Shown piece after piece: positions 16,465-24,604 of a stretch of DNA of 36,624 nucleotides; within the stretch, counting starts at the first letter, position 1; every line of letters begins with the position of its first letter. Where the stretch lies: assembly GCA_003554025.1 (NCBI GenBank), contig PWFC01000081.1:1-36624 (forward strand). Direction: 5' to 3'. The translations under genes and the position numbers were made by a program. The DNA comes from Mollicutes bacterium. GTDB taxonomy: Bacteria > Bacillota_I > Bacilli_A > Izemoplasmatales > Izemoplasmataceae. The notes under the pieces were generated by a model that saw only the letters and a program-made list of their open reading frames with translations, was not told the origin of the DNA and did no database searches.

Positions 16465-17595
16465 ATGAAAAAACGCGTAGTGGTAGGCATGAGCGGCGGC
16501 GTCGATTCAAGCGTCGCCGCCTATCTCTTAAAGCGCGCCGGTTACGAAGTGATCGGCCTGTTTATGCGTAATTGGGATTCGGTTGCGAACAAGGACTTTT
16601 TGGGCAACCCCGACCTAGACGCCTCCATCTGCCCGCAGGAACAGGATTTTCAAGACGCCAAGGCGGTGGCCGAGACAATCGGCATCGAAATTCACCGCGT
16701 CGACTTCATCGAAGAATACTGGAACGACGTCTTCACCTATTTTCTCGACGAATATCGCAAGGGGCGGACGCCCAATCCCGACATCCTCTGCAACAAATAC
16801 ATCAAATTCGACGCCTTTCAAAAACACGCCGAACAGTTTTCCCCGGACTTCATCGCCATGGGGCATTTCGCCCGTTTGGACAAAACGGACAAGATTCGCA
16901 TGCTCAGAGGCGTCGATTCCAACAAGGACCAGACCTATTTCCTCTCCCAGCTCAAAAGGGACCAGCTTGAACGGGTTTTGTTTCCGATTGGCGAATACAC
17001 CAAAAAAGACGTGCGCCGCATCGCAAGCGAAGCCCAGCTTCCGACCGCGAAGAAAAAGGATTCGACCGGCATCTGTTTCATCGGAGAACGCGCCTTCAAC
17101 GATTTTCTGCGAAATTACCTTCCCGCGCAAAGCGGCAAAATCAAAACCAAGGAAGGCGACGTCCTAGGCGAACATCACGGTTTGATGCATTACACCATCG
17201 GACAGCGCAAGGGCCTTGGCATCGGGGGTCTTAGGGACTACGACAACGAACCGTGGTTCGTCATCGGCAAGGACCTTTCTACGAACACGCTCATTGTCGG
17301 GCAGGGCTACCATCACGAAGACCTCTACAGCACCTCGTGCACGCTTGAGGATGTGAGCACCGTGCAACCGGACGAATCGCTTGAAAACCGCGAACTGACC
17401 GCGAAATTCCGTTACCGTCAACAAGACAAGGCCGTTCGCTTAAAGCAAAAGGACGGCGTCTACCACGTCGAGTTTGAATCCCCGATTCGCGCCGTCACTC
17501 CGGGGCAGGCCTGCGTGTTTTACGACGGCGAAGAGTGCCTCGGCGGCGGGTTCATCGACAAAGTGTACAAAAACGGCAAACGTTTGCCTTATTGA
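16465..17595 (+). CDS. mnmA: tRNA-specific 2-thiouridylase
   Basis: MnmA adds sulfur to uridine 34 of Lys, Glu and Gln tRNAs, using ATP and a persulfide donor. At 376 residues it has normal length. The PP-loop is at the N-terminus (GMSGGVDSS, 8-16), with catalytic Cys109 (NPDILCNKYIKF) and Cys204 (STGICFIGER), plus the central GLMHYTIGQRKGLGIGG motif. AGGGTGG lies before the ATG. It follows nadE and precedes a patatin-like gene with gaps of about ten bases. No cysteine desulfurase is next to it in this window. Confidence 0.96.
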   Translation: MKKRVVVGMSGGVDSSVAAYLLKRAGYEVIGLFMRNWDSVANKDFLGNPDLDASICPQEQDFQDAKAVAETIGIEIHRVDFIEEYWNDVFTYFLDEYRKGRTPNPDILCNKYIKFDAFQKHAEQFSPDFIAMGHFARLDKTDKIRMLRGVDSNKDQTYFLSQLKRDQLERVLFPIGEYTKKDVRRIASEAQLPTAKKKDSTGICFIGERAFNDFLRNYLPAQSGKIKTKEGDVLGEHHGLMHYTIGQRKGLGIGGLRDYDNEPWFVIGKDLSTNTLIVGQGYHHEDLYSTSCTLEDVSTVQPDESLENRELTAKFRYRQQDKAVRLKQKDGVYHVEFESPIRAVTPGQACVFYDGEECLGGGFIDKVYKNGKRLPY

Positions 17596-17603
17596 GGGAT
17601 AGC

Positions 17604-18419
17604 ATGAAAAAAATCGGCATCGCGCTTGCGGGCGGAGGCGCCCGCGGAGCTTATCAAATCGGCGCGCTCAAAGCCATGAAAGAAAGCGGCTTTTTGGATT
17701 TCGGCGAAATCCACGCCATCAGCGGCGCATCCATCGGCAGCATCAACGCCTGTTTTTTGGCGATGGACGCCATTGAAGAAGCCGAAAGGCTTTGGCTGAA
17801 TCTCGAAGAGACCGATTTGCTGCAAAACGACGGGAAGCTTTTTCAGCGTCTTGCGGAGGAACGTTTCGACTTCATCCGTCGCGGGATGTATCGCACCGAC
17901 CATTTCGAAAATTGGCTTGATGAAATCATCGATTTCGACGCCGTGCGAAAGCACAACGTCTATGTGACGACCTCGCACGTCGGCGGTTCCGACTGCAACT
18001 TTTTTGAGCTGATGACGTTAAACATCCGCGAACTATTCGGCAGGGAAACGCTCATCCGCTATCCGTCCTTGAAAGACATGGACGACGAACACATCCGCAA
18101 GACCATTCTTGCAAGCTGCGCGATTCCCGTCTTTTTCAAGCCCGTCGTCATCGACGATGAGACGTATTACGACGGCGGCGTGTTGGACAACACCCCGTAT
18201 AAACCTCTTATTGACGCCGGATGCGAAGAAATCATCGTCATCGACCTTTTCCGCATCAATTTCAGCCGCAAGCGTGAAGAGGACGGCGTGCCCATTCGCC
18301 AGTTTTTCCCGAAACGGCATCTCCGGGGCATTTTGAATTTCGACAAGCGCCAAATCAAGCGCCGCTTCGATTTGGGATATGGCGAAACGCTTGAACGCAT
18401 TGAAAACGAGGATTATTGA
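17604..18419 (+). CDS. Patatin-like phospholipase
   Basis: A 271-residue patatin-family acyl hydrolase, probably cleaving membrane lipids. The oxyanion motif GGGARGAYQ (10-18) and the nucleophile elbow GASIG, with Ser43, are near the N-terminus. The catalytic Asp190 is in YYDGGVLDN, giving the Ser-Asp dyad of the family. No signal peptide or membrane segment is visible, so it should be cytoplasmic. The start at 17604 follows GAGGGATAGC; the frame is open further upstream into mnmA but without family sequence. It is the last gene of the nadD operon. The substrate is unknown. Confidence 0.9.
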   Translation: MKKIGIALAGGGARGAYQIGALKAMKESGFLDFGEIHAISGASIGSINACFLAMDAIEEAERLWLNLEETDLLQNDGKLFQRLAEERFDFIRRGMYRTDHFENWLDEIIDFDAVRKHNVYVTTSHVGGSDCNFFELMTLNIRELFGRETLIRYPSLKDMDDEHIRKTILASCAIPVFFKPVVIDDETYYDGGVLDNTPYKPLIDAGCEEIIVIDLFRINFSRKREEDGVPIRQFFPKRHLRGILNFDKRQIKRRFDLGYGETLERIENEDY

Positions 18420-18422
18420 TTG

Positions 18423-18449
18423 AGGACAGCGAGAAGCTGTCCTTTTTTT
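18423..18449 (+). terminator. Intrinsic terminator of the nadD-nadE-mnmA-patatin operon
   Basis: AGGACAGC (18423-18430) pairs with GCTGTCCT (18436-18443) around a five-base loop, followed by seven T. Confidence 0.93.
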
Positions 18450-18498
18450 ACAAGTAAAACGCCTTCTCTCCTTGTATGATTAAATGGAGGCGATACCT

Positions 18499-19128
18499 AT
18501 GAAAAAAAGTTTGGCGTTCTTTATGATTCTTTTGTTTATGCTTGCGCCGCTAGAAGAAATCGGCGCGGCGGAATATCTGACGTATCAGTCGATCCATTTC
18601 AAAAGGGGCTCGCACAAAATGTTGGCGGATTATACCAATTATGACTACAACCGCCATTACGCGCAGCTATCGGGAAGGCGGTTTTGGGGGTGGCGCACGT
18701 ATGCGGCAAGCGAAAACGCGCCCGTCTATTTCAAGCGGGACACGCTTTTCATCATCAAAAACGAAGGCGAGACGCCGATTCATCAAAATTTCCAGTTCAA
18801 GACAAGCGAACAAAACACGACGCAGTTGAGCGCGAGCGGAAGCATCGGGTTCAAAGGAAGCGGTGAAGCGAAAGGGTTTCAGTTAGGGTTGGATTCGCAT
18901 GTGAAGGCTTCGGCGGAGACAAAGCGCACATCGTATGTCGAGGAGACGGTCGACATACGCATTCAAGTCGATCCGATGACCAAACTTCATATCGGGGTGT
19001 ATGGCGAGGGTAGAATCAGCAACGGCGTGGGCCGTTACTACCGATTTTTCAAAAACACCCGTTCGGGCGGGGGGGAAGTGTTTACGCTGACCACGGAATA
19101 CTATTCGATTGAGAAAGTGGCCCTTTGA
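18499..19128 (+). CDS. Secreted protein of unknown function, first gene of an ABC cassette
   Basis: The 209-residue product has a signal peptide (about residues 1-28, ending GAA) and no other membrane segment, so it is probably secreted. TGGAGG lies eight bases before the chosen ATG; an upstream in-frame ATG at 18484 overlaps that site. The middle (about residues 105-165) is rich in Ser, Gly, Thr and Lys with alternating polar residues (SASGSIGFKGSGEAKGF). It is followed by VDPMTKLHIGVYGEG, a pattern that resembles the stem region of beta-pore-forming proteins of the aerolysin/ETX-MTX2 type. That is weak, shape-only evidence. A weak TATGAT at 18475-18480 may be its -10. It is followed directly by a membrane protein, an ATPase and a permease. 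I do not recognise the family. Confidence 0.7.
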   Translation: MKKSLAFFMILLFMLAPLEEIGAAEYLTYQSIHFKRGSHKMLADYTNYDYNRHYAQLSGRRFWGWRTYAASENAPVYFKRDTLFIIKNEGETPIHQNFQFKTSEQNTTQLSASGSIGFKGSGEAKGFQLGLDSHVKASAETKRTSYVEETVDIRIQVDPMTKLHIGVYGEGRISNGVGRYYRFFKNTRSGGGEVFTLTTEYYSIEKVAL

Positions 19129-20036
19129 TGCGTTTTATCGTCGCATGCGTTTTTCTTGTTTGCGCGCTTTTGGCGCTTTTGCTTGCGGTTTCTAAGGCGC
19201 CTGCGGACCTTCACATCGTAAGCGTCAACGAAACGCACACCTATACCGTGCGCGAAGAAAGCGTCTTCGCGTTTGAGTTTCTCGCCAACCGCGACGACAC
19301 CCACCACTTTTTGAAAGAAGCGATTCATGGCGCGGGGGTGGTCGGTTCATGCAACGAGAAGCGCTATCCTCTGAGCCTCCTTTCGATTGAAAAAAACGTG
19401 CGCCCTTTTGGCGAAGAACTCTACCATCACTACCGGTTGGCGTTCGCCCCGAAAATCGCAGGCGGCATCGAGAAGCTTGCGTTTTCCAACGCGTCGCTTC
19501 AACTCGTTTACGGACGGTTTCCAAACCTTACGCTCCCTATTGGTGAATTTAACGTCACCTATGAAGAGAATCTCGGGGATGCGCTGACGCTTCAAGCGGT
19601 TCGAAGCGTGCCCGGCGACGAAGGGTTCGGATTGAGCGCTTTCGGCGTCTTTTTGACGCTTGAAAACACCGCCTCCCGCGACGTGGTCGTGACGGAGATT
19701 TCGCTCAACGCCCAAAAGGTCGTCCCCGATCTCGCTTCGTCCCTTTTCAAAGAGGACCCGGGGCATCCCGACGATTTTGACGCGCTCTTTTCGGAGTATG
19801 AACGCTTCAATCGACCTAGCGATGGCGAGGCGATATTTCCGGCGTCTTCGACCAAGACGCTGTTTGTGCCATTTTCTTATCTTGAGACGACTCTTTTGCA
19901 CAGGTATCCGCTTGTAATTGATTATCGCCTAGACAACCAGAAAGGACGGTTGATGCTCAACGATTTCCTTTTCATCAACACCAACCGTTTCGCAAGCGAA
20001 AACGAGGAGGCGTTTGTCCATGTCCGCCCCGATTGA
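19128..20036 (+). CDS. Membrane-anchored extracytoplasmic protein of unknown function
   Basis: The 302-residue protein has one N-terminal hydrophobic segment (about residues 4-21) and then an apparently extracytoplasmic, beta-rich part without further helices. It may stay anchored by the uncleaved segment. The ATG overlaps the last base of the previous stop (TGATG), so the two are coupled; a TTG at 19125 is also possible. Its 3' end overlaps the ATPase gene by 17 bases. No conserved domain is recognised. Its place between a secreted protein and an ABC exporter suggests a partner in export, assembly or self-protection, but this is inference. Confidence 0.7.
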   Translation: MRFIVACVFLVCALLALLLAVSKAPADLHIVSVNETHTYTVREESVFAFEFLANRDDTHHFLKEAIHGAGVVGSCNEKRYPLSLLSIEKNVRPFGEELYHHYRLAFAPKIAGGIEKLAFSNASLQLVYGRFPNLTLPIGEFNVTYEENLGDALTLQAVRSVPGDEGFGLSAFGVFLTLENTASRDVVVTEISLNAQKVVPDLASSLFKEDPGHPDDFDALFSEYERFNRPSDGEAIFPASSTKTLFVPFSYLETTLLHRYPLVIDYRLDNQKGRLMLNDFLFINTNRFASENEEAFVHVRPD

Positions 20037-20580
20037 GATTCGCCGTTTCCGCAAACGCTACAAAAACGCGACGGTTGAACACGGACGGTTGACGTTTGAA
20101 GGGCGAATCACGTTTTTGCTTGGGGATAACGGCAGCGGAAAGACTACGCTCTTAAAGGCGATGGCGGGGTTGATTCATTTTGAAGGCACAATCTCGGGAT
20201 GCGAAAACGCCGTCTACATTCCCGAAATCCCCGCTCTTCCAGAAGGGCTTCGGGTGAAATCCTATTTGCATCTTCTCGGCGAGATTTCGGGGTACGAAAA
20301 AGCGCGCTTGGAAGGTTTGTTGGGTCGATTTCATTTGAAGAAGAAGAGGGACGTATTGCTTAAAGACTTGTCGAAAGGCATGCGGCAGAAAGTGAATTTG
20401 GTGCAGGGCTTGCTTTTGCCTCGGTCCGTATATCTAATCGACGAACCCGCAAGCGGGCTTGACGCCGAAACGAAAGCAGCGCTTTCAAGGTTCATCGCAG
20501 AAAGCGACGCGCGGTTTGTGTGCGCGACGCATTCGCCGGAAACGTTTGCGTCATTGAACGGACAATGCGTGCGTTTGTGA
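20020..20580 (+). CDS. ABC transporter ATP-binding protein
   Basis: A compact 186-residue ABC ATPase with Walker A GDNGSGKTT (35-43), signature LSKGM (117-121, a variant of LSGGQ), Walker B YLIDEP (138-143) and the switch His171 in ATHS. It lacks the C-terminal part common in longer ABC-2-type ATPases. GAGGAGG lies nine bases before the ATG at 20020; a TTG at 20014 is too close to that site. It overlaps both neighbours and almost surely pairs with the permease encoded next. The transported molecule is unknown. Confidence 0.92.
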   Translation: MSAPIEIRRFRKRYKNATVEHGRLTFEGRITFLLGDNGSGKTTLLKAMAGLIHFEGTISGCENAVYIPEIPALPEGLRVKSYLHLLGEISGYEKARLEGLLGRFHLKKKRDVLLKDLSKGMRQKVNLVQGLLLPRSVYLIDEPASGLDAETKAALSRFIAESDARFVCATHSPETFASLNGQCVRL

Positions 20581-21302
20581 AAGCGACGGCGTATTATTTG
20601 CACGTGCTGCTTTCCGGCAAGCGCAGTCTTTATTTGCTTGGATATCTGCTTGCGCTTGCGGCGGCGTTCATCGCGTTCGCCCGTTTTCACGATCCTTTTG
20701 CGCTCCGCGTTTTGGAAAAACGACTTTATGCGGAAGGGTATTACCGCGAGAGCATGTTTTTTCTTCGGTTTGCGGTGTTGGTGTTGGTTGTGTTTTCAAG
20801 CGTGCAGCTTTCTTTGGTGGAAGCGGGAGACGCCGCGCTTTGGGCGCGCATATCCCCTGTGAAGACGCTTTTTGCGAAGATGGCGGCGGTCTACGTCGTT
20901 TCGGTTCTTTTTTCTGTGGCGGGGTTGCTTTTGATGGAAAGTGTGTACCATTTTACAGTTTATAAGGAGGCGTTTCGTCCGGAGGGGTTGTTTTTGGTGA
21001 TGGCGGTTTTCACGCTTCACTACACCGCGCTTGCAAGTGTTTTGGGGCTGTATGTTCGCAGCGTGTTCGGATTTTTTCCGGTGTTGCTGGGTTTTTTGGC
21101 AAGCGACATCGCGGTGGATTTCGGGGCGCGCATCGATGCGAACGGATTTTTGGTATATGCGCTCAATACGTTCTTTCTCAACGCGCATCATTTTGCAGGA
21201 GGCGAAATCGGCTTCCTTCCTTCGTATCCGACGCTCATCGTCATGGCGCTTTTTTTGGTTGGCTTGGCATGTTTGCGCCATCAAAGCATGGATTGCGTAT
21301 AA
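20565..21302 (+). CDS. ABC transporter permease, ABC-2-like
   Basis: A 245-residue integral membrane protein with about six hydrophobic segments (near residues 24-40, 64-82, 104-125, 140-160, 164-185 and 220-240), consistent with an ABC-2 exporter permease. The ATG at 20565 lies inside the end of the ATPase gene with no strong ribosome site, so translation is probably coupled to it. It is the last gene of the four-gene cassette. No terminator is visible before the glmS promoter. It could move the secreted protein's partner, a lipid or a peptide; nothing in the sequence decides. Confidence 0.82.
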   Translation: MRAFVKATAYYLHVLLSGKRSLYLLGYLLALAAAFIAFARFHDPFALRVLEKRLYAEGYYRESMFFLRFAVLVLVVFSSVQLSLVEAGDAALWARISPVKTLFAKMAAVYVVSVLFSVAGLLLMESVYHFTVYKEAFRPEGLFLVMAVFTLHYTALASVLGLYVRSVFGFFPVLLGFLASDIAVDFGARIDANGFLVYALNTFFLNAHHFAGGEIGFLPSYPTLIVMALFLVGLACLRHQSMDCV

Positions 21303-21310
21303 GCGAAACC

Positions 21311-21340
21311 TTGCGTTGTTTGTTTTTTATGTGCTATAAT
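21311..21340 (+). promoter_or_regulatory. Predicted promoter of glmS
   Basis: TTGCGT (21311-21316) and TATAAT (21335-21340) are 18 bases apart, and TGC before the -10 makes it extended. Transcription would start near 21347. Confidence 0.75.
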
Positions 21341-21347
21341 ACGTTGA

Positions 21348-21420
21348 TATGCATGATGCATAAGGGCCCCGCTTTTCATCGCTTCAAGGCGGGGTCTCTT
21401 CATTCATAGAGACGGAGGGA
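21348..21420 (+). promoter_or_regulatory. Leader of glmS with palindrome and overlapping hairpins
   Basis: A 15-base palindrome (TATGCAT-G-ATGCATA, 21348-21362) sits at the expected transcription start and could be a repressor operator. Downstream, GGCCCCGC (21365-21372) pairs with GCGGGGTC (21389-21396). An alternative hairpin pairs GTCTC (21394-21398) with GAGAC (21409-21413), sharing bases with the first and ending at the ribosome site GGAGGGA (21414-21420). The leader, about 80 bases long, is too short for a glmS ribozyme and shows no matching core. Confidence 0.5.
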
Positions 21421-21425
21421 AGTCC

Positions 21426-23198
21426 ATGTGTGGAATCGTCGGTTACATTGGCGAGGGGAACGCCAAAGAAATCGTGCTTCGAGGTTTGCACCGCCTCGAA
21501 TACCGCGGCTATGATTCCGCGGGGGTCGGTCTTTACGACGGCAAGTACCATGTGTTTAAGGAAAAGGGGCGCATCGACGCGCTTGAAAAAACCATCGCTT
21601 TGAATAAGGCTTCGCTAGGCATCGGGCATACCCGGTGGGCTACGCATGGGCGGGTGACGAAGGAAAACGCGCATCCGCACGCCTCTTACGACGAGCGTTT
21701 TTTGGTCGTCCATAACGGCGTGATCGACAATTACAAAACGCTTGCCGAGCGCTACCTCGGCGGAAAAGCCCGCAAGAGCGAAACCGACAGCGAAGTGTTC
21801 GCTTCGCTCGTGGCGTCCTTTGCGAAGGACCATCCGGTCGACGTTGCGATTCGAGAGGTGTTGAAACTGCTCGAAGGGTCGTATGCGGTGCTCGTTGTCG
21901 ACAAAGAGAATCCCGGGACTTTGTATGCGGCGAAACACAAAAGCCCGCTTCTGATCGGCAAACGAAACGGCGGCGTTGTCATCGGCAGCGACATGATGGC
22001 CCTTGTGGGCGCGGCCGACAACTATCTCGCCTTAGAAGACGAGACGTTTGTCCGCATCACTTCGGACAACTTTTCCCTATACGATTTGGAAGGGGACATC
22101 CTTCCCTATCGGCTGCAAAAAATCGACATCGACGCTTTTGAAAGCGACAAAGGCGAATTTCCGCATTATATGCTCAAAGAAATCCACGAACAGCCCGCGG
22201 TGCTTCGCAGGATTATCACCAAGTATTTTGACGACTCAGAGGTTCGAATCGATCAAGCGCTTTTACAAAAAATCAAGATGTGCGACCGGATTCATATTCT
22301 CGCCGCGGGCACAAGCATGCACGCGGGGTTGGTGGTCAAAGACATGCTTGAAACCTTTGCGCTTGTCCCAACGGAAGTGCACATCGCCAGCGAATTCGCC
22401 CACCATCCGCCGCTGATTGCGGGGAATCCTTTCTTCATACTCATCTCCCAAAGCGGCGAGACGGCCGATTTGCGCGCTTGTTTGACCGACATCAAACAAG
22501 AGGGCCATCCTTCGCTGACGGTGACGAATGTGCGGACCTCGACTTTGGCCCGTGAAGCCGACGATTATTTGGAGATTCACGCCGGTCCGGAAATCGCGGT
22601 CGCCTCCACCAAGGCTTACACCGCGCAAATCGCGGTTTTGACCATACTCGCTTACGCTTTGAGCGAACAATCTTTCGATTTGAAACGCGAACTGGCCGAA
22701 GTCGCGCAAGCGATGGAACAGTTCCTCGACAAGCAGGAAAAAATCCGTCCGCTTGTCAAGAAGTATTTGACCAAGCCGCACGCGTTTTACATCGGACGCG
22801 GCCTCGATTACGCCGTGTGCTTAGAAGCGGCGCTCAAGTTGAAAGAAATTTCGTACATCCACACCGAAGGGTTCGCCTCGGGCGAACTCAAGCACGGCAC
22901 CATCGCTTTGATCGAAGAAAACACGCCGGTCATCGCGCTCATCAGCAACGCGAAAACGGCCGCTTACACGCGCAGTGGCATCAACGAAGTGAAAAGCCGC
23001 GGCGCAAACACGCTTGTGATTGCGTGCGAGAGTTTTCAAGAGGCGGAAGACGCAATCGTTTTAGACGATGTGAATCCGACCTTTGCGCCGATGCTCACGG
23101 TCATCCCGACGCAGCTTATTGCCTATTATGCGGCGCTCGAAAGGGGGAACGACATCGACAAGCCGCGCAATTTGGCCAAGAGCGTGACGGTGGAATAA
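21426..23198 (+). CDS. glmS: Glutamine-fructose-6-phosphate aminotransferase (isomerizing)
   Basis: GlmS makes glucosamine-6-phosphate from fructose-6-phosphate and glutamine, the first committed step to cell-wall amino sugars. Cys2 after the initiator Met (MCGIVGYIG) is the N-terminal glutaminase nucleophile. HTRWATHG and the NGVIDNY segment are canonical. Two SIS sugar-isomerase domains follow, with AAGTSMHAG and SQSGETAD, and the chain ends in the family tail PRNLAKSVTVE. The 590-residue length is normal. glmM and glmU follow on the same strand, an unusually complete grouping of the pathway. Regulation may act through the leader described separately. Confidence 0.97.
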   Translation: MCGIVGYIGEGNAKEIVLRGLHRLEYRGYDSAGVGLYDGKYHVFKEKGRIDALEKTIALNKASLGIGHTRWATHGRVTKENAHPHASYDERFLVVHNGVIDNYKTLAERYLGGKARKSETDSEVFASLVASFAKDHPVDVAIREVLKLLEGSYAVLVVDKENPGTLYAAKHKSPLLIGKRNGGVVIGSDMMALVGAADNYLALEDETFVRITSDNFSLYDLEGDILPYRLQKIDIDAFESDKGEFPHYMLKEIHEQPAVLRRIITKYFDDSEVRIDQALLQKIKMCDRIHILAAGTSMHAGLVVKDMLETFALVPTEVHIASEFAHHPPLIAGNPFFILISQSGETADLRACLTDIKQEGHPSLTVTNVRTSTLAREADDYLEIHAGPEIAVASTKAYTAQIAVLTILAYALSEQSFDLKRELAEVAQAMEQFLDKQEKIRPLVKKYLTKPHAFYIGRGLDYAVCLEAALKLKEISYIHTEGFASGELKHGTIALIEENTPVIALISNAKTAAYTRSGINEVKSRGANTLVIACESFQEAEDAIVLDDVNPTFAPMLTVIPTQLIAYYAALERGNDIDKPRNLAKSVTVE

Positions 23199-23201
23199 TC
23201 T

Positions 23202-23229
23202 TTGAAACCTTGTCGATGTATGATAAAAT
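23202..23229 (+). promoter_or_regulatory. Predicted promoter of glmM-glmU
   Basis: TTGAAA (23202-23207) and TAAAAT (23224-23229) each match consensus at five of six positions and are 16 bases apart. They lie just after the glmS stop, giving a leader of about 50 bases. Confidence 0.55.
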
Positions 23230-23287
23230 AAATATCTAACATAGACCTTGTACTCACTAGACAATTTCACGGAGGAGGCATGCTATA

Positions 23288-24604
23288 ATGGGGAAATATT
23301 TCGGGACCGACGGCATCCGCGGCGTTGCAGGGGAAACGTTGACGCCAAGTTTTTCGTACCGAGTCGGTCAATCGTTGAAAAAAGTTTTTGATCCCAAACA
23401 AATTGTGATCGGTAAGGACACTAGGGAATCGTCCGATGTGCTTGCCTTGTCAATCGCCACGGGGGCCTTAGAGGCCGGAACCGACGTTTTGTATGCGGGG
23501 ACGGTCTCTACACCCATGGTGGCGCATTATGCGAAAGAAGAAGGCATCATCGGTGTGATGATCACCGCTTCGCACAACCCTTATCAAGACAACGGCATCA
23601 AAGTCTTCGACAAAGGCTATAAGCTTTCGGAAAAAGCCGAGAGCGACATCGAAGCTTTTTTGGATTCTGAAGAAACCCTAAGAACCGGACGCTACGGCGT
23701 TTTCCGCATGAACAAATCCGTCACGAAAGCGTACGAGAAGCTCTTTGAGACGTTGAATTTGGAAAAGGCGAACTTGCAAATCGCCATCGACACCGCCAAC
23801 GGCGCCACGTATGAAATCGCGAAAAAGATTTTCAAGCCGCTTGCGGACGAACACGTTCAAATCGGCAACATGCCGAATGGGCGCAACATCAATCTCGAGT
23901 GCGGCTCGACGGATTTGAAGGCCATCATTGAAACGGCCGCGAAGAACAAGTCGGACATCGCTTTTAGTTTTGACGGAGACGGCGACCGCGTGCTCGTGGT
24001 CGACCATCGTGAAAACGTCTACGACGGCGATTTGATCGTCTACATCATCGCTACGTACTTAAAGAAGCAAAACCTTTTGAACAAGAACACGGTCGTGCTC
24101 ACCAAAATGAGCAACCCGGGCATTTTACGGGCCCTTAAAGACCAAGGCATAAAGGTCGTGCAAACCGACGTCGGCGACAAATACGTTCAAGCGGAAATGC
24201 TTAAGAACGACTACACCGTCGGCGGCGAAAACAGCGGCCATATCATCTTGAACCATCTTTTGCAAACCGGCGACGGCATGCTTGCGGCCGCCTACATTTT
24301 GAAAATCCTCCACGAGACCCGCAGAACCATCGCTTCGCTGGTCAAAGACGTTGAGATTTATCCGCAAAAAACCGAAAACGTCAAGAACGTCGACAAGAAA
24401 GTTGTTGAAAACAAACGTTTGAAACAGGCGACCAAAGACGTCAAGAAGAAATTTGGCGCCGATTCGCTTTTGTTGGTGCGTCCAAGCGGCACGGAGCCTG
24501 TGGTGCGCATTACCGCAAGCCATAAGGACGAAGCGATCTTGGACGAGGCGATTGAGACGCTCAAAACAATCATCGTCGAAGAGGGGCGTGAAAAAGATGG
24601 CTAA
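23288..24604 (+). CDS. glmM: Phosphoglucosamine mutase
   Basis: GlmM converts glucosamine-6-phosphate to glucosamine-1-phosphate through a phosphoserine. The active Ser95 lies in TASHNPYQDNG, the metal loop is DGDGDR, the sugar loop is GGENSGHI and the phosphate-binding RPSGTEPVVR lies near the C-terminus. FGTDGIRG at the start is diagnostic. The 438-residue length is near normal. GGAGGAGG (23271-23278) precedes the ATG. The stop overlaps glmU by eight bases, so GlmM and GlmU are translated together. Confidence 0.97.
   Translation: MGKYFGTDGIRGVAGETLTPSFSYRVGQSLKKVFDPKQIVIGKDTRESSDVLALSIATGALEAGTDVLYAGTVSTPMVAHYAKEEGIIGVMITASHNPYQDNGIKVFDKGYKLSEKAESDIEAFLDSEETLRTGRYGVFRMNKSVTKAYEKLFETLNLEKANLQIAIDTANGATYEIAKKIFKPLADEHVQIGNMPNGRNINLECGSTDLKAIIETAAKNKSDIAFSFDGDGDRVLVVDHRENVYDGDLIVYIIATYLKKQNLLNKNTVVLTKMSNPGILRALKDQGIKVVQTDVGDKYVQAEMLKNDYTVGGENSGHIILNHLLQTGDGMLAAAYILKILHETRRTIASLVKDVEIYPQKTENVKNVDKKVVENKRLKQATKDVKKKFGADSLLLVRPSGTEPVVRITASHKDEAILDEAIETLKTIIVEEGREKDG

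Noticed and set aside
21341-21425. glmS ribozyme
   Set aside because: The leader is too short and lacks the ribozyme core; only ordinary hairpins are visible.
23281-23289. TGCTATAAT directly over the glmM start codon
   Set aside because: Transcription from it would begin after the ATG at 23288, and GGAGGAGG just upstream shows the message starts earlier. Probably chance.
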